Shown here piece after piece: positions 1 through 8,742 of a DNA stretch of 64,000 bases. The stretch lies in assembly GCA_028710415.1 (NCBI GenBank), contig JAQTUE010000004.1:62001-126000 (forward strand), read 5' to 3'. How positions within the stretch are numbered: the stretch's first letter is position 1; every line of letters starts with the position of its first letter. Position numbers and translations under genes: made by a program. The notes below the pieces were generated by a model, which was given only the letters and a program-made list of their open reading frames with translations, was not told the origin of the DNA and did no database searches. The stretch comes from Paludibacter sp. (GTDB taxonomy: Bacteria > Bacteroidota > Bacteroidia > Bacteroidales > Paludibacteraceae).

Positions 1-396
1 ATCCGGACTTGTTTTTGGATTGAATGGTGTGTTATTTGCATCCAGTGGAACAGGCTGGCCATTGATTAAAGTCCATTTGTTTGAGACCTGATCGGCAGTA
101 AACCCAAATGAACCGTCAGCCATCTTTGAACCAATAGGAAGCATTGCGTCTCCCGATAAAAGGGAAAGATTCTTCTGATTCCAGGTATAGGTGCCATTCG
201 CTGAAAAGTTTGGTAGAAACTGTGTGAAAGCAGCTTTCTTCAATTCCCTGGCTGCATTTACACTTTCCTGCATCATTAGCAGACTTTTATTGTGGCTGAG
301 TGCCATTTGCCGGCAATCCTCCAATTGGATTAACTTCTGAGAATAAAGTTGCAAGGTGGCAACTATTGCAACTAAACCGAGTACGATCTTTTTCAT
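1..396 (-). CDS. TolC-family outer membrane efflux protein (partial, N-terminal part)
   Basis: This reading frame starts with ATG at 394-396 and runs without a stop off the left edge, so only about 132 N-terminal residues are visible. It begins with a signal peptide (MKKIVLGLVAIVATLQLYSQ) followed by LIQLEDCRQMALSHNKSLLM, the typical first helix of TolC-like outer membrane factors, in which a short 'L..A...N..L' pattern opens the coiled-coil barrel. Such proteins form the outer-membrane exit duct of RND or ABC/MFS efflux pumps. It lies 72 bp downstream of a MarR-type regulator on the same strand, with a palindromic site between them, so a MarR-controlled drug or solvent pump is likely. The pump subunits should follow beyond the window. 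Confidence 0.85.
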   Translation of the reverse strand, partial: MKKIVLGLVAIVATLQLYSQKLIQLEDCRQMALSHNKSLLMMQESVNAARELKKAAFTQFLPNFSANGTYTWNQKNLSLLSGDAMLPIGSKMADGSFGFTADQVSNKWTLINGQPVPLDANNTPFNPKTSPD

Positions 397-436
397 TTTT
401 AATTTATACTATACTTATTTCTAATTGTTCAAACAA

Positions 437-454
437 TAGTTGTATATGCAACTA
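437..454. promoter_or_regulatory. Putative MarR operator, upstream of tolC-like gene
   Basis: An 18-bp near-perfect palindrome, TAGTTGTATATGCAACTA, lies about 40 bp upstream of the TolC-like start. A related site, TAGTTGCATAAACAACGG, sits in the leader of the marR-like gene at 921-938. MarR dimers usually bind palindromes of this size, so autoregulation plus control of the pump is inferred. Confidence 0.55.
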
Positions 455-468
455 CATACTTAAATTTT

Positions 469-903
469 TTATTGTAAATTATTCATGATCTTTTTTAATA
501 CTGTTCTGATAGTATTCAATTCTTCTTCAGTAATATTTTTCAGGGTTCTTGAAGCAATCTGCTGGACAATGTCTGTTGCTTTTAGTTTAAGTTCATTTCC
601 TGCATCGGTCAAATGAATCAGATTTGTACGCCGGTCATTATGATCCGATACCCGTGTGACCAGATTTCTCATTTCCAGTTTGTCAATAAGTCTTGTCATG
701 CTGGGTTTATCCTTGGATGTCAAATCGCATAGCTCTTGCTGAGTGACTTTGTCTTTCTTCCACAGACAAGCCATTACTGACCATTGTTCGGTGGTAATCT
801 CAATGCCCTCAGCTGCAAATGCCCTTAGAAAAGTCCTGTTAATAGCAGTCGATATTTTGCCTGTCAGGATACTGAAAACTTCATCATTGTGTATTTCTTT
901 CAT
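469..903 (-). CDS. MarR-family transcriptional regulator
   Basis: The protein (about 144 residues) has the winged helix-turn-helix fold of MarR: a dimerisation helix, then WSVMACLWKKDKVTQQELCDL, the recognition-helix stretch SKDKPSMTRLIDKLE, and a beta-wing NLVTRVSDHNDRRTNLIHLT. I start it at the Met of MKEIHNDEV. An upstream ATG-type start would add 16 residues but lies inside the promoter (TACTTTTG box at 941-948), so it cannot be the translation start of a transcript from that promoter. It precedes a TolC-like gene on the same strand. MarR proteins normally repress efflux genes and release DNA on binding a small phenolic or similar ligand; the ligand here is unknown. Confidence 0.88.
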   Translation of the reverse strand: MKEIHNDEVFSILTGKISTAINRTFLRAFAAEGIEITTEQWSVMACLWKKDKVTQQELCDLTSKDKPSMTRLIDKLEMRNLVTRVSDHNDRRTNLIHLTDAGNELKLKATDIVQQIASRTLKNITEEELNTIRTVLKKIMNNLQ

Positions 904-920
904 TCTAATGAGGATGATAT

Positions 921-938
921 TAGTTGCATAAACAACGG
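921..938. promoter_or_regulatory. Putative MarR operator in the marR leader
   Basis: TAGTTGCATAAACAACGG matches the palindrome at 437-454 in 14 of 18 positions or so by eye. It lies between the -7 box and the start codon of the regulator gene, a position suited to autorepression. Confidence 0.45.
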
Positions 939-940
939 TA

Positions 941-971
941 CAAAAGTACAACTAGTTTTTTAAAATAGCAA
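941..971 (-). promoter_or_regulatory. Bacteroidota-type promoter of the marR-like gene
   Basis: On the minus strand TTG (969-971) is followed by 20 nt and then TACTTTTG (941-948). This fits the Bacteroidota housekeeping consensus TTG-n19/20-TAnnTTTG. Transcription would begin near 934, about 30 nt before the chosen start codon. Confidence 0.65.
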
Positions 972-1161
972 GCTTTGAATTGAAATTTAATACAATAAAT
1001 TTTATTTCCCTGATATTTAATTCTATAAGTTGTTGATTGAATATTCTTTAAAGTTAATAGTAATCGTTACACTCCATGGGGATTTCAAAAATAAATTTGA
1101 TGTATCTTGAATTAGATATGTTTCAGTTACTAATTTTTCCTTCAAAATCAGTAAAAACAAA

Positions 1162-1183
1162 GCCAGCATTTCTTAATGCCGGC
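1162..1183. terminator. Hairpin terminator of the phosphoesterase gene
   Basis: GCCAGCATT and AATGCCGGC pair around a TCTT loop (one G-U on the minus strand). T-rich runs follow on both strands, so it can end the minus-strand gene that stops at 1219. Confidence 0.7.
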
Positions 1184-1218
1184 CTTGTTTTTTATCAACG
1201 AACTAAATGGAGATAATT

Positions 1219-2529
1219 TTATTCAATAGTTCCAGTTTGCATATTAATTGTGACATTATTGTCTGGAGTATTTATATCTGACCAAAGCGAGCCTAAGACC
1301 CCACTTAATGGACCAAAATTTACAAGTTGCTCATATACACTGGCAGGCATTACTTCATCGCCAGCAAAGTGAGCCATTGCGGCATCTCTGAAATAGGGTG
1401 CAAAACCAGTTGCATTTTCTTCTGAAACACCATATGAATTCATTAAAACATAGGTAAAATACCCATCCAGGTGGCTTGATAAAAATGTTTTAGCATACTT
1501 ATCAAAACCTTTTCCCATTAGATCAGTCGTGGTCTGCCGTTTAAAGCTATATTTATTGCCTGTAATTGTAAGCATTCTGTACGTACAAGGATAATTTAGG
1601 GTTGAGCCCGTTTCTACATCAAAAATAAATTTACCGTTATGTTCTCTTTTAGTGATGTCAGTAGCATGATAGTGGCCTGTTAAAATTATTTTCATACCTG
1701 CATCCATTAGTTCGTTTGCAGAATTATCTGAATCATCAACTACATAACCAGGGTCTACTTGATTCTGTGCCGCATAATGTAAAATCAAACCATGATGCAT
1801 CATTCCAATTACATTTTTTCCTTTGCTTTGAGCTTCAGCTAGCTGATTTTTTATCCAGGTCATGGTTTCAGGTTTAATTATGCCTCCCACTTCGTTTGTT
1901 GTGGTATTTTGGTAATATTTATTTGCATCAATGGTAATGATCCAAAGTCCATTGATAGGTTCATTGACATAACTCAATGAGTTAGGGTCTCTGGAAATAG
2001 CGTTTTTAAATCCGATATTTGCGTAAATAATTGGAATCCTATTCGCTTGTACATTTGGTACCAAAAATGTTTTATCTTTTACGTACCGAAGCGCCTCGGG
2101 ATTATTTACATCGTGGTTTCCCACCGTAACCAATACTTTAATTCCATGTAATGTTAATAGGTTAAGGATTCTGGTGACAGTTTCATGACTGATTTTCTCA
2201 CCATCTTTTGTCAGATCACCGGGAATTAATACTAAATCTGGTCTTTGTGCAATAATCTTATACACAGTAACCAGTAGTATCTCAGTGCTGAATTTCAATA
2301 ACTTTGGATCTTTGGCCAGATATTCCTGAAAAGCCGGTCCATCTTTTAATAACAGCGAAGGATCCATAACATGAATGTCCGATAATATTGCGATCTTAAT
2401 CCCTTCATTATTATAAATCTTGCATTTAGCGTCTGATTTATATGAGTTGCTGCTTAAATTCATATCGTCCTGACATGAAATTAATAGGGTTAAGAAGAAC
2501 AGATAAATAAAAATACGTAGTGACTTCAT
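1219..2529 (-). CDS. Calcineurin-like metallophosphoesterase, lipoprotein
   Basis: A 436-residue protein with a lipoprotein signal ending LLISC (Cys19), so it is probably anchored in an envelope membrane. All five metallophosphoesterase blocks are visible: DIHVMD near 51-56, GDLTKDG near 104-110, GNHDV near 137-141, HHG, and GHYHATD. These supply the two-metal centre of the calcineurin-like fold. About 130 residues after the last motif have no family I recognise. The substrate cannot be told from sequence: periplasmic phosphodiesters, nucleotides or phosphoproteins are all possible. It stands alone between the marR unit and a tRNA gene and is followed by a terminator. Confidence 0.85.
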   Translation of the reverse strand: MKSLRIFIYLFFLTLLISCQDDMNLSSNSYKSDAKCKIYNNEGIKIAILSDIHVMDPSLLLKDGPAFQEYLAKDPKLLKFSTEILLVTVYKIIAQRPDLVLIPGDLTKDGEKISHETVTRILNLLTLHGIKVLVTVGNHDVNNPEALRYVKDKTFLVPNVQANRIPIIYANIGFKNAISRDPNSLSYVNEPINGLWIITIDANKYYQNTTTNEVGGIIKPETMTWIKNQLAEAQSKGKNVIGMMHHGLILHYAAQNQVDPGYVVDDSDNSANELMDAGMKIILTGHYHATDITKREHNGKFIFDVETGSTLNYPCTYRMLTITGNKYSFKRQTTTDLMGKGFDKYAKTFLSSHLDGYFTYVLMNSYGVSEENATGFAPYFRDAAMAHFAGDEVMPASVYEQLVNFGPLSGVLGSLWSDINTPDNNVTINMQTGTIE

Positions 2530-2897
2530 AAAATTTAATTTTAAAGGTTTAGTTTAAAAATAACTTTACAATGAAATTTTACAGTAACATTTAGGCTTTT
2601 GCAGAAAATGATAGTCTTACAAAAGCAAATTTACTTTTGACTATTTTGTGTGGAATTGCAATGCGGGGATATAAAGAAATGAGCACAGGCCATTTTCATG
2701 GTTGTTACCGTTTGAAGGCATCTGGTGGAGTCATTATGGTTAGTTTTAGATAACTTATAAAGGAAATCGAAATGAAATAATCGAATTTTGTATAGAATCT
2801 AAATCTAATTGAGTTTAAACAATTAGGTAATCTGATTGTTCGCAAACGAATCCATAAATTTGAATAATTTTTTTATTAAGAGAAGGGTGTAAAATAA
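2530..2897. other. Intergenic stretch, no gene seen
   Basis: AT-rich, with stops in all frames and no clear TAnnTTTG promoter on either strand. It presumably holds the promoter of the phosphoesterase gene. Confidence 0.5.
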
Positions 2898-2929
2898 AAG
2901 ATGCTCAACTAATTAAAGTTGAGCATCTT
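2898..2929 (-). terminator. Terminator of tRNA-Ser
   Basis: A perfect 13-bp inverted repeat (AAGATGCTCAACT / AGTTGAGCATCTT, 6-nt loop) directly follows the tRNA CCA end on the minus strand and leads into a T-rich run. Confidence 0.8.
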
Positions 2930-2930
2930 C

Positions 2931-3018
2931 TGGCGGAGAGAGAGGGATTCAAACCCCCGGTACCTTGCAGTACGGCGGTTTTCAAGACCGCTGCAATCGA
3001 TCACTCTGCCATCTCTCC
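2931..3018 (-). tRNA. tRNA-Ser (anticodon UGA)
   Basis: Read on the minus strand, this is an 88-nt class II tRNA with acceptor GGAGAGA pairing with the 3' strand, an anticodon stem-loop GCGGTCTTGAAAACCGC with anticodon TGA, a long variable arm, a T-arm GGGGGTTTGAATCCC (plus-strand ggattcaaacccc) and an encoded 3' CCA. The long variable arm identifies serine. It decodes UCA/UCN codons. A terminator follows directly. Confidence 0.95.
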
Positions 3019-3108
3019 AGTGATACGTCCTTATCTCTAAGGCGGTGCAAAGATAAGGCTTTTTCCCGAACTACCAAACAGGAAAACCGTATTTCATTTA
3101 CAATTTAT

Positions 3109-3172
3109 ACATTTACAATTTACAATTGTCCAACCCTTGGATGAATACAATTGTAAATCAGTAAATTGTAAG
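3109..3172. repeat. Inverted repeat downstream of purC
   Basis: Runs of ATTTACAATT and TACAATTG on the left are mirrored by CAATTGTAAAT and TAAATTGTAA on the right. This imperfect stem-loop may act as the terminator of the phoH-purC unit, though it lacks a clean T-run. Confidence 0.45.
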
Positions 3173-3183
3173 TGATGTTTTTT

Positions 3184-4131
3184 TTAAATAGTTTTCAAAT
3201 ATTCTATCACATTTTTTTCAATGCGTGCTGTAATGTTGGCTATATCTGCTTTATCAAAGTTTTCACCGGTGATGTTTTCGAATAATTCGATATATCGTTC
3301 GCTGATTCCGGCAACAATTTCAGGTGTCATTTCAGGTACCTGTTGACCATCTTTTCCCTGGAAACCATTTTCCATTAACCATTCGCGTACAAATTCTTTC
3401 GAAAGTTGTTTCTGTGCTTCGCCTTTTTCAAAACGTTCTTCATAACCCTGGGCATAGAAATATCGTGATGAATCAGGAGTGTGAATTTCGTCAATCAGAT
3501 AGATTTTGCCTTCACGGTTTCCAAATTCATATTTGGTGTCTACAAGTATCAATCCACGTTCTGCAGCGATTTCTGTCCCACGAAGGAATAATGCCATGGT
3601 GTATTTTTCAAGCAGGTCATATTCTTCCTTCGAAACCAATCCTTGTTTCAGGATTTCTTCTTTCGAGATGTCTTCGTCATGCCTTCCCAGTTCAGCTTTT
3701 GTAGTGGGAGTGATGATAGGAGTCGGGAATCGTTGGTTCTCGCGCATGCCTTCAGGTATTTTAACGCCGCATATTTCGCGCATGCCACTCTTGTAGGTTC
3801 TCCATGCACTTCCGCATAGATAACCGCGTACAATCATTTCTACGGGGTAACCCTGACATCTTAGGCCAACAGTAACCATCGGATCAGGACATGCCAGTTT
3901 CCAGTTTGGAACAATATCAGCCGTTGCATCCAGAAACTTGGCAGCAATCTGGTTCAGCATTTGTCCTTTATAAGGGATTCCTTTGGGCAGTACCACGTCG
4001 AATGCCGAGATTCGGTCGGTAGCAATCATCACGAGCAAATCGTTTTTTACAGTGTACACATCACGTACTTTGCCGTGGTATACATTTTTCTGTCCATCAA
4101 AATGGAAATCGGTGTTAGTTAATGCGTTCAT
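3184..4131 (-). CDS. purC: Phosphoribosylaminoimidazole-succinocarboxamide synthase (SAICAR synthase)
   Basis: PurC joins aspartate to CAIR with ATP to make SAICAR in purine synthesis. The 315-residue length and blocks [11 protein letters not shown] (nucleotide loop), [40 protein letters not shown] and [11 protein letters not shown] are those of the longer PurC type found in Bacteroidota and yeast. Its ATG overlaps the stop of the preceding small membrane-protein gene (ATGA), and phoH lies just upstream, so the three form one operon. Cytosolic enzyme; nothing is missing. Confidence 0.97.
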   Translation of the reverse strand: MNALTNTDFHFDGQKNVYHGKVRDVYTVKNDLLVMIATDRISAFDVVLPKGIPYKGQMLNQIAAKFLDATADIVPNWKLACPDPMVTVGLRCQGYPVEMIVRGYLCGSAWRTYKSGMREICGVKIPEGMRENQRFPTPIITPTTKAELGRHDEDISKEEILKQGLVSKEEYDLLEKYTMALFLRGTEIAAERGLILVDTKYEFGNREGKIYLIDEIHTPDSSRYFYAQGYEERFEKGEAQKQLSKEFVREWLMENGFQGKDGQQVPEMTPEIVAGISERYIELFENITGENFDKADIANITARIEKNVIEYLKTI

Positions 4132-4814
4132 ATTTTGGGTTTATTTATTTTGATATATTTATTTCTGATGTAGCTAATTGATATAATTGAAAATACAATA
4201 TAAATGATAAATAGTGTTCCACATTCTATTAATTTTAATGTGTTAGTCATTTCTTTGAATTTAGTAGTAATAGTTTTCTTCGGTATGAAATAAACAACAT
4301 CGCTTTCAATATAATTATTGTTAATAGAATTCTTTCTGCTTCGAATTATCTGTTTAATGCTATCACTAACTTCTTTATGCAAATAGAAAAAATCGTTGTC
4401 GTAAAAGAGATAACATGAAGAAAAAGAATCTGTTCGGCAAATGTCAATAACTTTAATCATAGAAAGATATTTTGTGTTATCTTTTATATTAATATGAAGT
4501 CCTGTTATAGTATCTTTATCTTCAATTATTTTTAATAGTTTGTAGTTAAATGAATTTAGAGTGTTTTTATCATTAATTATATCTCCATTCAATTTAAATT
4601 CAATGTATCTTCTTTTATACTCTGGCTGAGAAAGTACTGTAGTGTCAAATCGAAGATTGTTTTCATAAACTTGATTTGGAACATACCTTTGCGGTGAAAT
4701 TAATATAATGCATCTTTCTATGATTTTATTCTCATTCAAATACCAAATACACAAAATTGGTAAGCAGATTAAGCTTATCATGCCCGGAACATAATAGATT
4801 TTGAGTCTTTTCAT
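4128..4814 (-). CDS. Unknown membrane protein between phoH and purC
   Basis: A 228-residue protein with one hydrophobic segment near the N-terminus (about residues 11-27, [16 protein letters not shown]) and one near the C-terminus (about 195-215, [16 protein letters not shown]). Between them lies a roughly 165-residue, mostly polar region that would be outside the cytoplasm. I recognise no family. It starts 9 bp after phoH and its stop overlaps the purC start, so it is translated within the operon. It is clearly more AT-rich than its neighbours. phoH and purC are common direct neighbours in Bacteroidota, so this looks like an inserted accessory gene. Confidence 0.7.
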   Translation of the reverse strand: MKRLKIYYVPGMISLICLPILCIWYLNENKIIERCIILISPQRYVPNQVYENNLRFDTTVLSQPEYKRRYIEFKLNGDIINDKNTLNSFNYKLLKIIEDKDTITGLHINIKDNTKYLSMIKVIDICRTDSFSSCYLFYDNDFFYLHKEVSDSIKQIIRSRKNSINNNYIESDVVYFIPKKTITTKFKEMTNTLKLIECGTLFIIYIVFSIISISYIRNKYIKINKPKI

Positions 4815-4823
4815 ATTTCGGGA

Positions 4824-5825
4824 TTATTTCTTCAAGATCAAAACATCCTGATTGTCACTATCTTTCTCCCCTTTAGGGGTTGGGGGTTCTTTACTTCTTT
4901 TCTCATACGCCTCCACAATCCGTTGTACCAGTTTGTGACGGACAATATCTTTCACATCAAAATCGACCCTTGCAATTCCTTTTACGTTTTTAAGAACTTC
5001 CAGGGCATCAATTAAACCTGATTTCTGCGATAAAGGTAAATCTATCTGGGTAATATCCCCGGTAACAATCATCTTGGCACTTATTCCCATGCGAGTCAGG
5101 AACATTTTAATTTGTGACGTTGTGCTGTTCTGTGCTTCATCAAGTATGATGACCGCTTCATTCAGGGTACGTCCCCGCATAAAAGCCAATGGTGCTATCT
5201 GAATGGTGCCGTTTTCCAGGTATTCCTTCAGCTTAAGGGGCGTAATCATATCCGACAATGCATCGTACAATGGTTGCAGGTAAGGATCAATTTTTTCTTT
5301 CATATCCCCAGGAAGAAAGCCAAGTTTTTCGCCTGCTTCCACTGCCGGGCGGCTGAGAATGATTTTCTTTATTTCCCGGTTTTTCAATGAACGCACTGCC
5401 AATGCAATGGCAGTATAGGTTTTACCTGATCCTGCCGGACCGATGGCAAATAACAAATCATTGGTGTCAAAATCCTTTACCAGCTTTTGCTGATTGGCGG
5501 TTCGTGCCATAATGGATTTACCATTAACACCATGCAATATCAAATGTTCAAATTTGATTTCAGTCGGAACATTTCCTTTTACCAGTTCAATGATGTTTTC
5601 TTCGCTTAAACTGTTATTATCAAGGCAATATTGTTCAATCTTTCGAAGGTTTCCTATCAACCTGTTCGCTTCTTCTTCACTTCCTGAAATCTTTACAACA
5701 TGCCCCCGTGCCATCAACCGTAGATTCGGATGCAGGGTTTTCAACAGTTGGATATTGGCATTATTTATCCCATAAAAAATCGTTGTATCAGTATGTTCGA
5801 AAAGCTCAAAAAGATGCTCAGTCAT
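4824..5825 (-). CDS. phoH: PhoH-family ATPase
   Basis: A 333-residue PhoH-like protein: N-terminal KH-like segment (about 20-70), then the P-loop ATPase with Walker A GPAGSGKT (about 129-136), Walker B VIILDEAQN and the sensor region MIVTGDITQIDLP. PhoH proteins are cytosolic ATPases linked to RNA metabolism and ribosome-associated YbeY; the exact reaction is not settled. The last codons (EPPTPKGEK) are encoded by a copy of a dispersed palindromic repeat found three more times nearby, so the C-terminus may have been extended by the repeat. It heads the phoH-membrane protein-purC unit. Confidence 0.93.
   Translation of the reverse strand: MTEHLFELFEHTDTTIFYGINNANIQLLKTLHPNLRLMARGHVVKISGSEEEANRLIGNLRKIEQYCLDNNSLSEENIIELVKGNVPTEIKFEHLILHGVNGKSIMARTANQQKLVKDFDTNDLLFAIGPAGSGKTYTAIALAVRSLKNREIKKIILSRPAVEAGEKLGFLPGDMKEKIDPYLQPLYDALSDMITPLKLKEYLENGTIQIAPLAFMRGRTLNEAVIILDEAQNSTTSQIKMFLTRMGISAKMIVTGDITQIDLPLSQKSGLIDALEVLKNVKGIARVDFDVKDIVRHKLVQRIVEAYEKRSKEPPTPKGEKDSDNQDVLILKK
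4867..4891. repeat. Dispersed CCCCTTTAGGGG element, copy 1 (inside phoH 3' end)
   Basis: TCCCCTTTAGGGG followed by TTGGGGGTTCTT. The 12-bp core is a near-palindrome. Further copies lie at 7912-7938 (opposite orientation), 8004-8027 and 10427-10452. This copy lies within the coding sequence of phoH. Confidence 0.75.
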
Positions 5826-5891
5826 TAATTGATTATGGTTTTAAGTAGCGGAAAACAAAAATTTAATGTATGTTTTCCGCTAGTTGAATTT

Positions 5892-7172
5892 TTATTGTGC
5901 AAATAATGGAAATTTTTCCATCGTTTTATTGACTCTATCTTTAACCGATTTGATGACTGCTTCATTGTCAATATTTGATAATACTGTTTCAATCATTTCA
6001 GCAATTTCCAGCATCAAACCTTCTTTTGCACCACGGGTAGTGATGGCAGGAGTACCCAGACGGATACCTGAAGTCTGGAATGGTGAACGGCTATCGAAAG
6101 GTACCATGTTTTTGTTTACGGTAATATCGGCTTCCACCAATACTTTTTCAGCTACCTTGCCTGTTAATTCAGGAAACTTAGAACGTAAATCAACCAGCAT
6201 GGAGTGATTGTCTGTTCCACCTGATACAATCGTAAAGCCACGTGCTGTCAAGGCATCAGCCAGAGCGGAAGCATTTTTCTTAACCTGTATCTGGTAGTCT
6301 TTATACTCAGGTTGCAAACATTCGCCAAAGGATACTGCTTTTGCTGCAATCACATGTTCCAGCGGTCCACCTTGAATCCCCGGGAATACGGCTGAGTCAA
6401 GCAGGGCAGACATCATTTTTATCTCCCCTTTTGGTGTTGTTTTGCCCCATGGGTTAGGGAAGTCTTTTCCTAATAATATGATTCCACCTCGTGGTCCACG
6501 TAAGGTCTTATGAGTGGTTGAAGTGACAATATGAGCCCATTTCAAAGGATTCTCCAATAAACCGGCTGCAATTAGTCCGGCAGGGTGTGCCATGTCGATC
6601 ATCAGGATAGCACCTACTTTGTCGGCAATTTCACGCATGCGTTTGTAATCCCACTCACGTGAATAGGCAGAACCACCTCCAACAATCACTTTGGGTTGTT
6701 CACGCAGTGCTACTTCTTCCATTTGGTCGTAGTCCACACGTCCTGTATCTTCTTTTACATTGTATTCGCAAGGCTTGTACAGGATACCAGAGCTGTTTAC
6801 CAACGAACCGTGTGACAGGTGTCCACCATGAGCCAGGTTTAATCCAAGGAATTTATCACCCGGATTTAAGCAAGCCAGGAATACTGCTGCATTGGCCTGT
6901 GCCCCTGAGTGTGGCTGTACGTTTGCCCATTCTGCCCCGAAGATTTCTTTCAAGCGGTCGATAGCAATCTGTTCGCTTTCATCCACCACTTCGCAACCGC
7001 CATAATAGCGTTTTCCGGGATAGCCTTCGGCATATTTGTTTGTCAATACGGAACCCATAGCTTCCATAACCTGATCGCTTACAAAGTTTTCAGAAGCAAT
7101 CAATTCAATTCCTTTCAACTGACGTTGTTTCTCACGTGCAATGATGTCAAAAATCACCTGGTCTCTTTTCAT
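5892..7172 (-). CDS. glyA: Serine hydroxymethyltransferase
   Basis: GlyA converts serine and tetrahydrofolate to glycine and methylene-tetrahydrofolate, feeding one-carbon units to purine and thymidylate synthesis. The 426-residue length and the motifs [48 protein letters not shown] and the PLP-lysine block [15 protein letters not shown] are all canonical. Cytosolic PLP enzyme. It lies between a CAT-like acetyltransferase gene and phoH on the same strand; linkage with purC and pyrBI fits a nucleotide-supply block. Confidence 0.97.
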   Translation of the reverse strand: MKRDQVIFDIIAREKQRQLKGIELIASENFVSDQVMEAMGSVLTNKYAEGYPGKRYYGGCEVVDESEQIAIDRLKEIFGAEWANVQPHSGAQANAAVFLACLNPGDKFLGLNLAHGGHLSHGSLVNSSGILYKPCEYNVKEDTGRVDYDQMEEVALREQPKVIVGGGSAYSREWDYKRMREIADKVGAILMIDMAHPAGLIAAGLLENPLKWAHIVTSTTHKTLRGPRGGIILLGKDFPNPWGKTTPKGEIKMMSALLDSAVFPGIQGGPLEHVIAAKAVSFGECLQPEYKDYQIQVKKNASALADALTARGFTIVSGGTDNHSMLVDLRSKFPELTGKVAEKVLVEADITVNKNMVPFDSRSPFQTSGIRLGTPAITTRGAKEGLMLEIAEMIETVLSNIDNEAVIKSVKDRVNKTMEKFPLFAQ

Positions 7173-7257
7173 TTTGTTTTTTTTTGTCTAAGGTCTAATG
7201 TCTGTAGTCAAAAGCCTACAGCCGTCAGACGAATTATATTCAATTTATTTATTTTCT

Positions 7258-7289
7258 TACTACTTACTACCTACTACCTACTACCTACT
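7258..7289. repeat. Tandem 7-bp repeat (TACTACC-type)
   Basis: Four or so copies of CTACTAC/TACTACC run into the 3' end of the CAT-like gene. A similar tract lies at 8718-8745, and the reverse-complement theme (TAGTAGGTAG) lies upstream of dapL near 63150. Confidence 0.7.
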
Positions 7290-7908
7290 GTTTCAAGAGT
7301 TCCTGGAACCGTTCTAAAAACTTACTGACATGAAACCCATCCATTACTGCATGATTGGCGTGTACATCAACCGACATCCACATCGTATCTTCTGACCGGG
7401 TAATTTTACCAAAGGTAATTTTCGGGATACTGCGTCCAATATCCAGTCTCCTGGCATGGTTTACTGACGTGAAATCAGCCCATGGAAGAGTGGAGTAGTG
7501 GATAATGTTTTCACCGGAAGTTGGAAATTTTAATCCACGTTCCGCTTTTACTCTTTCCACTTCAAGGCTGGCCTGTTTCATAAACTCAGCCATATCCTCA
7601 TAATAAATCATATACCCACAGCCGTATGTCTCATCTTCCCGAAAAATTGTCGGACCTGCATCCACGCTGTCATAGCAATATACTTTATCATCTTCAATGC
7701 GATACCTGAATTCTTCAATTTCGTTCACTGCTTTAAGTGACAGATATAAATAATACAAAGAAAACGGATACCCCAATTCTTTTGCTTTCAAATAAGCATT
7801 CGAACATTCAACTTTAACGGTTATTCCAAATAAAGGTTCATCAAAATCTTTAAAGACTTCAAAATGTTCCCTTCGTTTCCAGGTTGTAAGGTCTATCTCG
7901 TGTTTCAT
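7285..7908 (-). CDS. Chloramphenicol acetyltransferase-fold acyltransferase (CatA-like)
   Basis: The 207-residue protein matches the CAT trimer family over its length, from the N-terminal 'W.R..HF..F' block to the catalytic segment HANHAVMDGFHVSKF, equivalent to the HHAVCDGFHV of CAT with the active-site His and the structural Asp. Classical CatA acetylates chloramphenicol with acetyl-CoA. Chromosomal relatives in anaerobic Bacteroidota are common and their natural substrate is mostly unknown, so resistance should not be assumed. It lies between a flavin reductase and glyA on the same strand. A tandem heptamer overlaps its 3' end. Confidence 0.85.
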   Translation of the reverse strand: MKHEIDLTTWKRREHFEVFKDFDEPLFGITVKVECSNAYLKAKELGYPFSLYYLYLSLKAVNEIEEFRYRIEDDKVYCYDSVDAGPTIFREDETYGCGYMIYYEDMAEFMKQASLEVERVKAERGLKFPTSGENIIHYSTLPWADFTSVNHARRLDIGRSIPKITFGKITRSEDTMWMSVDVHANHAVMDGFHVSKFLERFQELLKQ

Positions 7909-7911
7909 AAA

Positions 7912-7938
7912 TTACCCCTAGCCCCTAAAGGGGAACCA
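7912..7938. repeat. Dispersed CCCCTAAAGGGG element, copy 2 (inverted)
   Basis: ACCCCTAGCCCCTAAAGGGGAA is the reverse complement form of the elements at 4867 and 8004. It lies just upstream of the CAT-like start codon. Confidence 0.7.
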
Positions 7939-8003
7939 GGTTAGTTCTTTTTTTATTTCGTATTCATTATTTGGTAAAAGTATTTAAAGAAACTGAGTCT
8001 TTA

Positions 8004-8027
8004 CTCCCCTTTAGGGGTTGGGGGTCA
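8004..8027. repeat. Dispersed CCCCTTTAGGGG element, copy 3
   Basis: CTCCCCTTTAGGGG followed by TTGGGGGTCA. Its edge supplies the stop codon of the flavin reductase gene. With copy 2 it brackets the intergenic gap as an inverted pair that could form a hairpin. Confidence 0.7.
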
Positions 8028-8654
8028 TTTCTTTTTCTTAACAGACCACCCAAACTTACCAATCTCTTCACCCAGTTTGTAATAATGCCCGTGTGAATAG
8101 GCTATCAACTTTGCTTCCGATAGTTTAAACTCACCGGTCTCCGGATTGATATAGCGGCTGTCCGCCTGAACATTCACCACATCCGCTATAAACATATCGT
8201 GGGAGCCCAGTTTCACTATTTCCTTTACCCTACATTCAATACTTAAAGGTGATTCCTTGATGATGGGGGCATTAATATATTCCGATTTCGCCGGGGTTAG
8301 GTTCATTTCCTTGAATTTATTATGGTCTTTCCCGCTGCGTACTCCACACCAATCGGTGGCATAGGCCATTTCTTCGTTGGTCAGGTTGATCACGAATTCT
8401 TTGTTTTTCTTTATGATGTCATACGAGTGACGCTCCGGACGTACTGAAATATAACACATGGGTGGATTGGTACAAATGGTTCCAACCCAACTGATGGTAA
8501 GTAAATTATATTCAGCCTCATTGCTTCCGCATGAAATTAATACTGCCGGCAAGGGGTAAATCAAGGTCCCCGGTTTCCATGATACATGCCCTTTTCCGGC
8601 ATCACTTTCTATTCCCTCAATTCCCTGTTTTTTAGGAGTCGTTTTATCTTTCAT
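8025..8654 (-). CDS. Flavin reductase-like FMN-binding protein
   Basis: A 209-residue member of the flavin reductase/NTAB split-barrel family. The segments YPLPAVLISCGS, NLLTISWVGTICTNPPMCYISVRPERHSYDII and FVINLTN are the usual FMN-binding parts. Such proteins bind FMN and may reduce it with NAD(P)H or serve in redox roles in anaerobes. The neighbours pyrI (upstream) and a CAT-like gene (downstream) share its strand. Specific function unknown. Its stop codon lies in a dispersed repeat. Confidence 0.85.
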   Translation of the reverse strand: MKDKTTPKKQGIEGIESDAGKGHVSWKPGTLIYPLPAVLISCGSNEAEYNLLTISWVGTICTNPPMCYISVRPERHSYDIIKKNKEFVINLTNEEMAYATDWCGVRSGKDHNKFKEMNLTPAKSEYINAPIIKESPLSIECRVKEIVKLGSHDMFIADVVNVQADSRYINPETGEFKLSEAKLIAYSHGHYYKLGEEIGKFGWSVKKKK

Positions 8655-8742
8655 ACTATATTGCCCTGAAATTTGTTTGCACTTTTCATAAATACTACCT
8701 TCTCATTCCTCATTTCTACCTACTACCCACTACCTACTACCT

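Noticed and set aside
7285..7908. Acquired chloramphenicol resistance gene
   Set aside because: It sits in a housekeeping block with matching composition and no mobile element; CAT-fold relatives are common in Bacteroidota chromosomes and their activity is often unknown.
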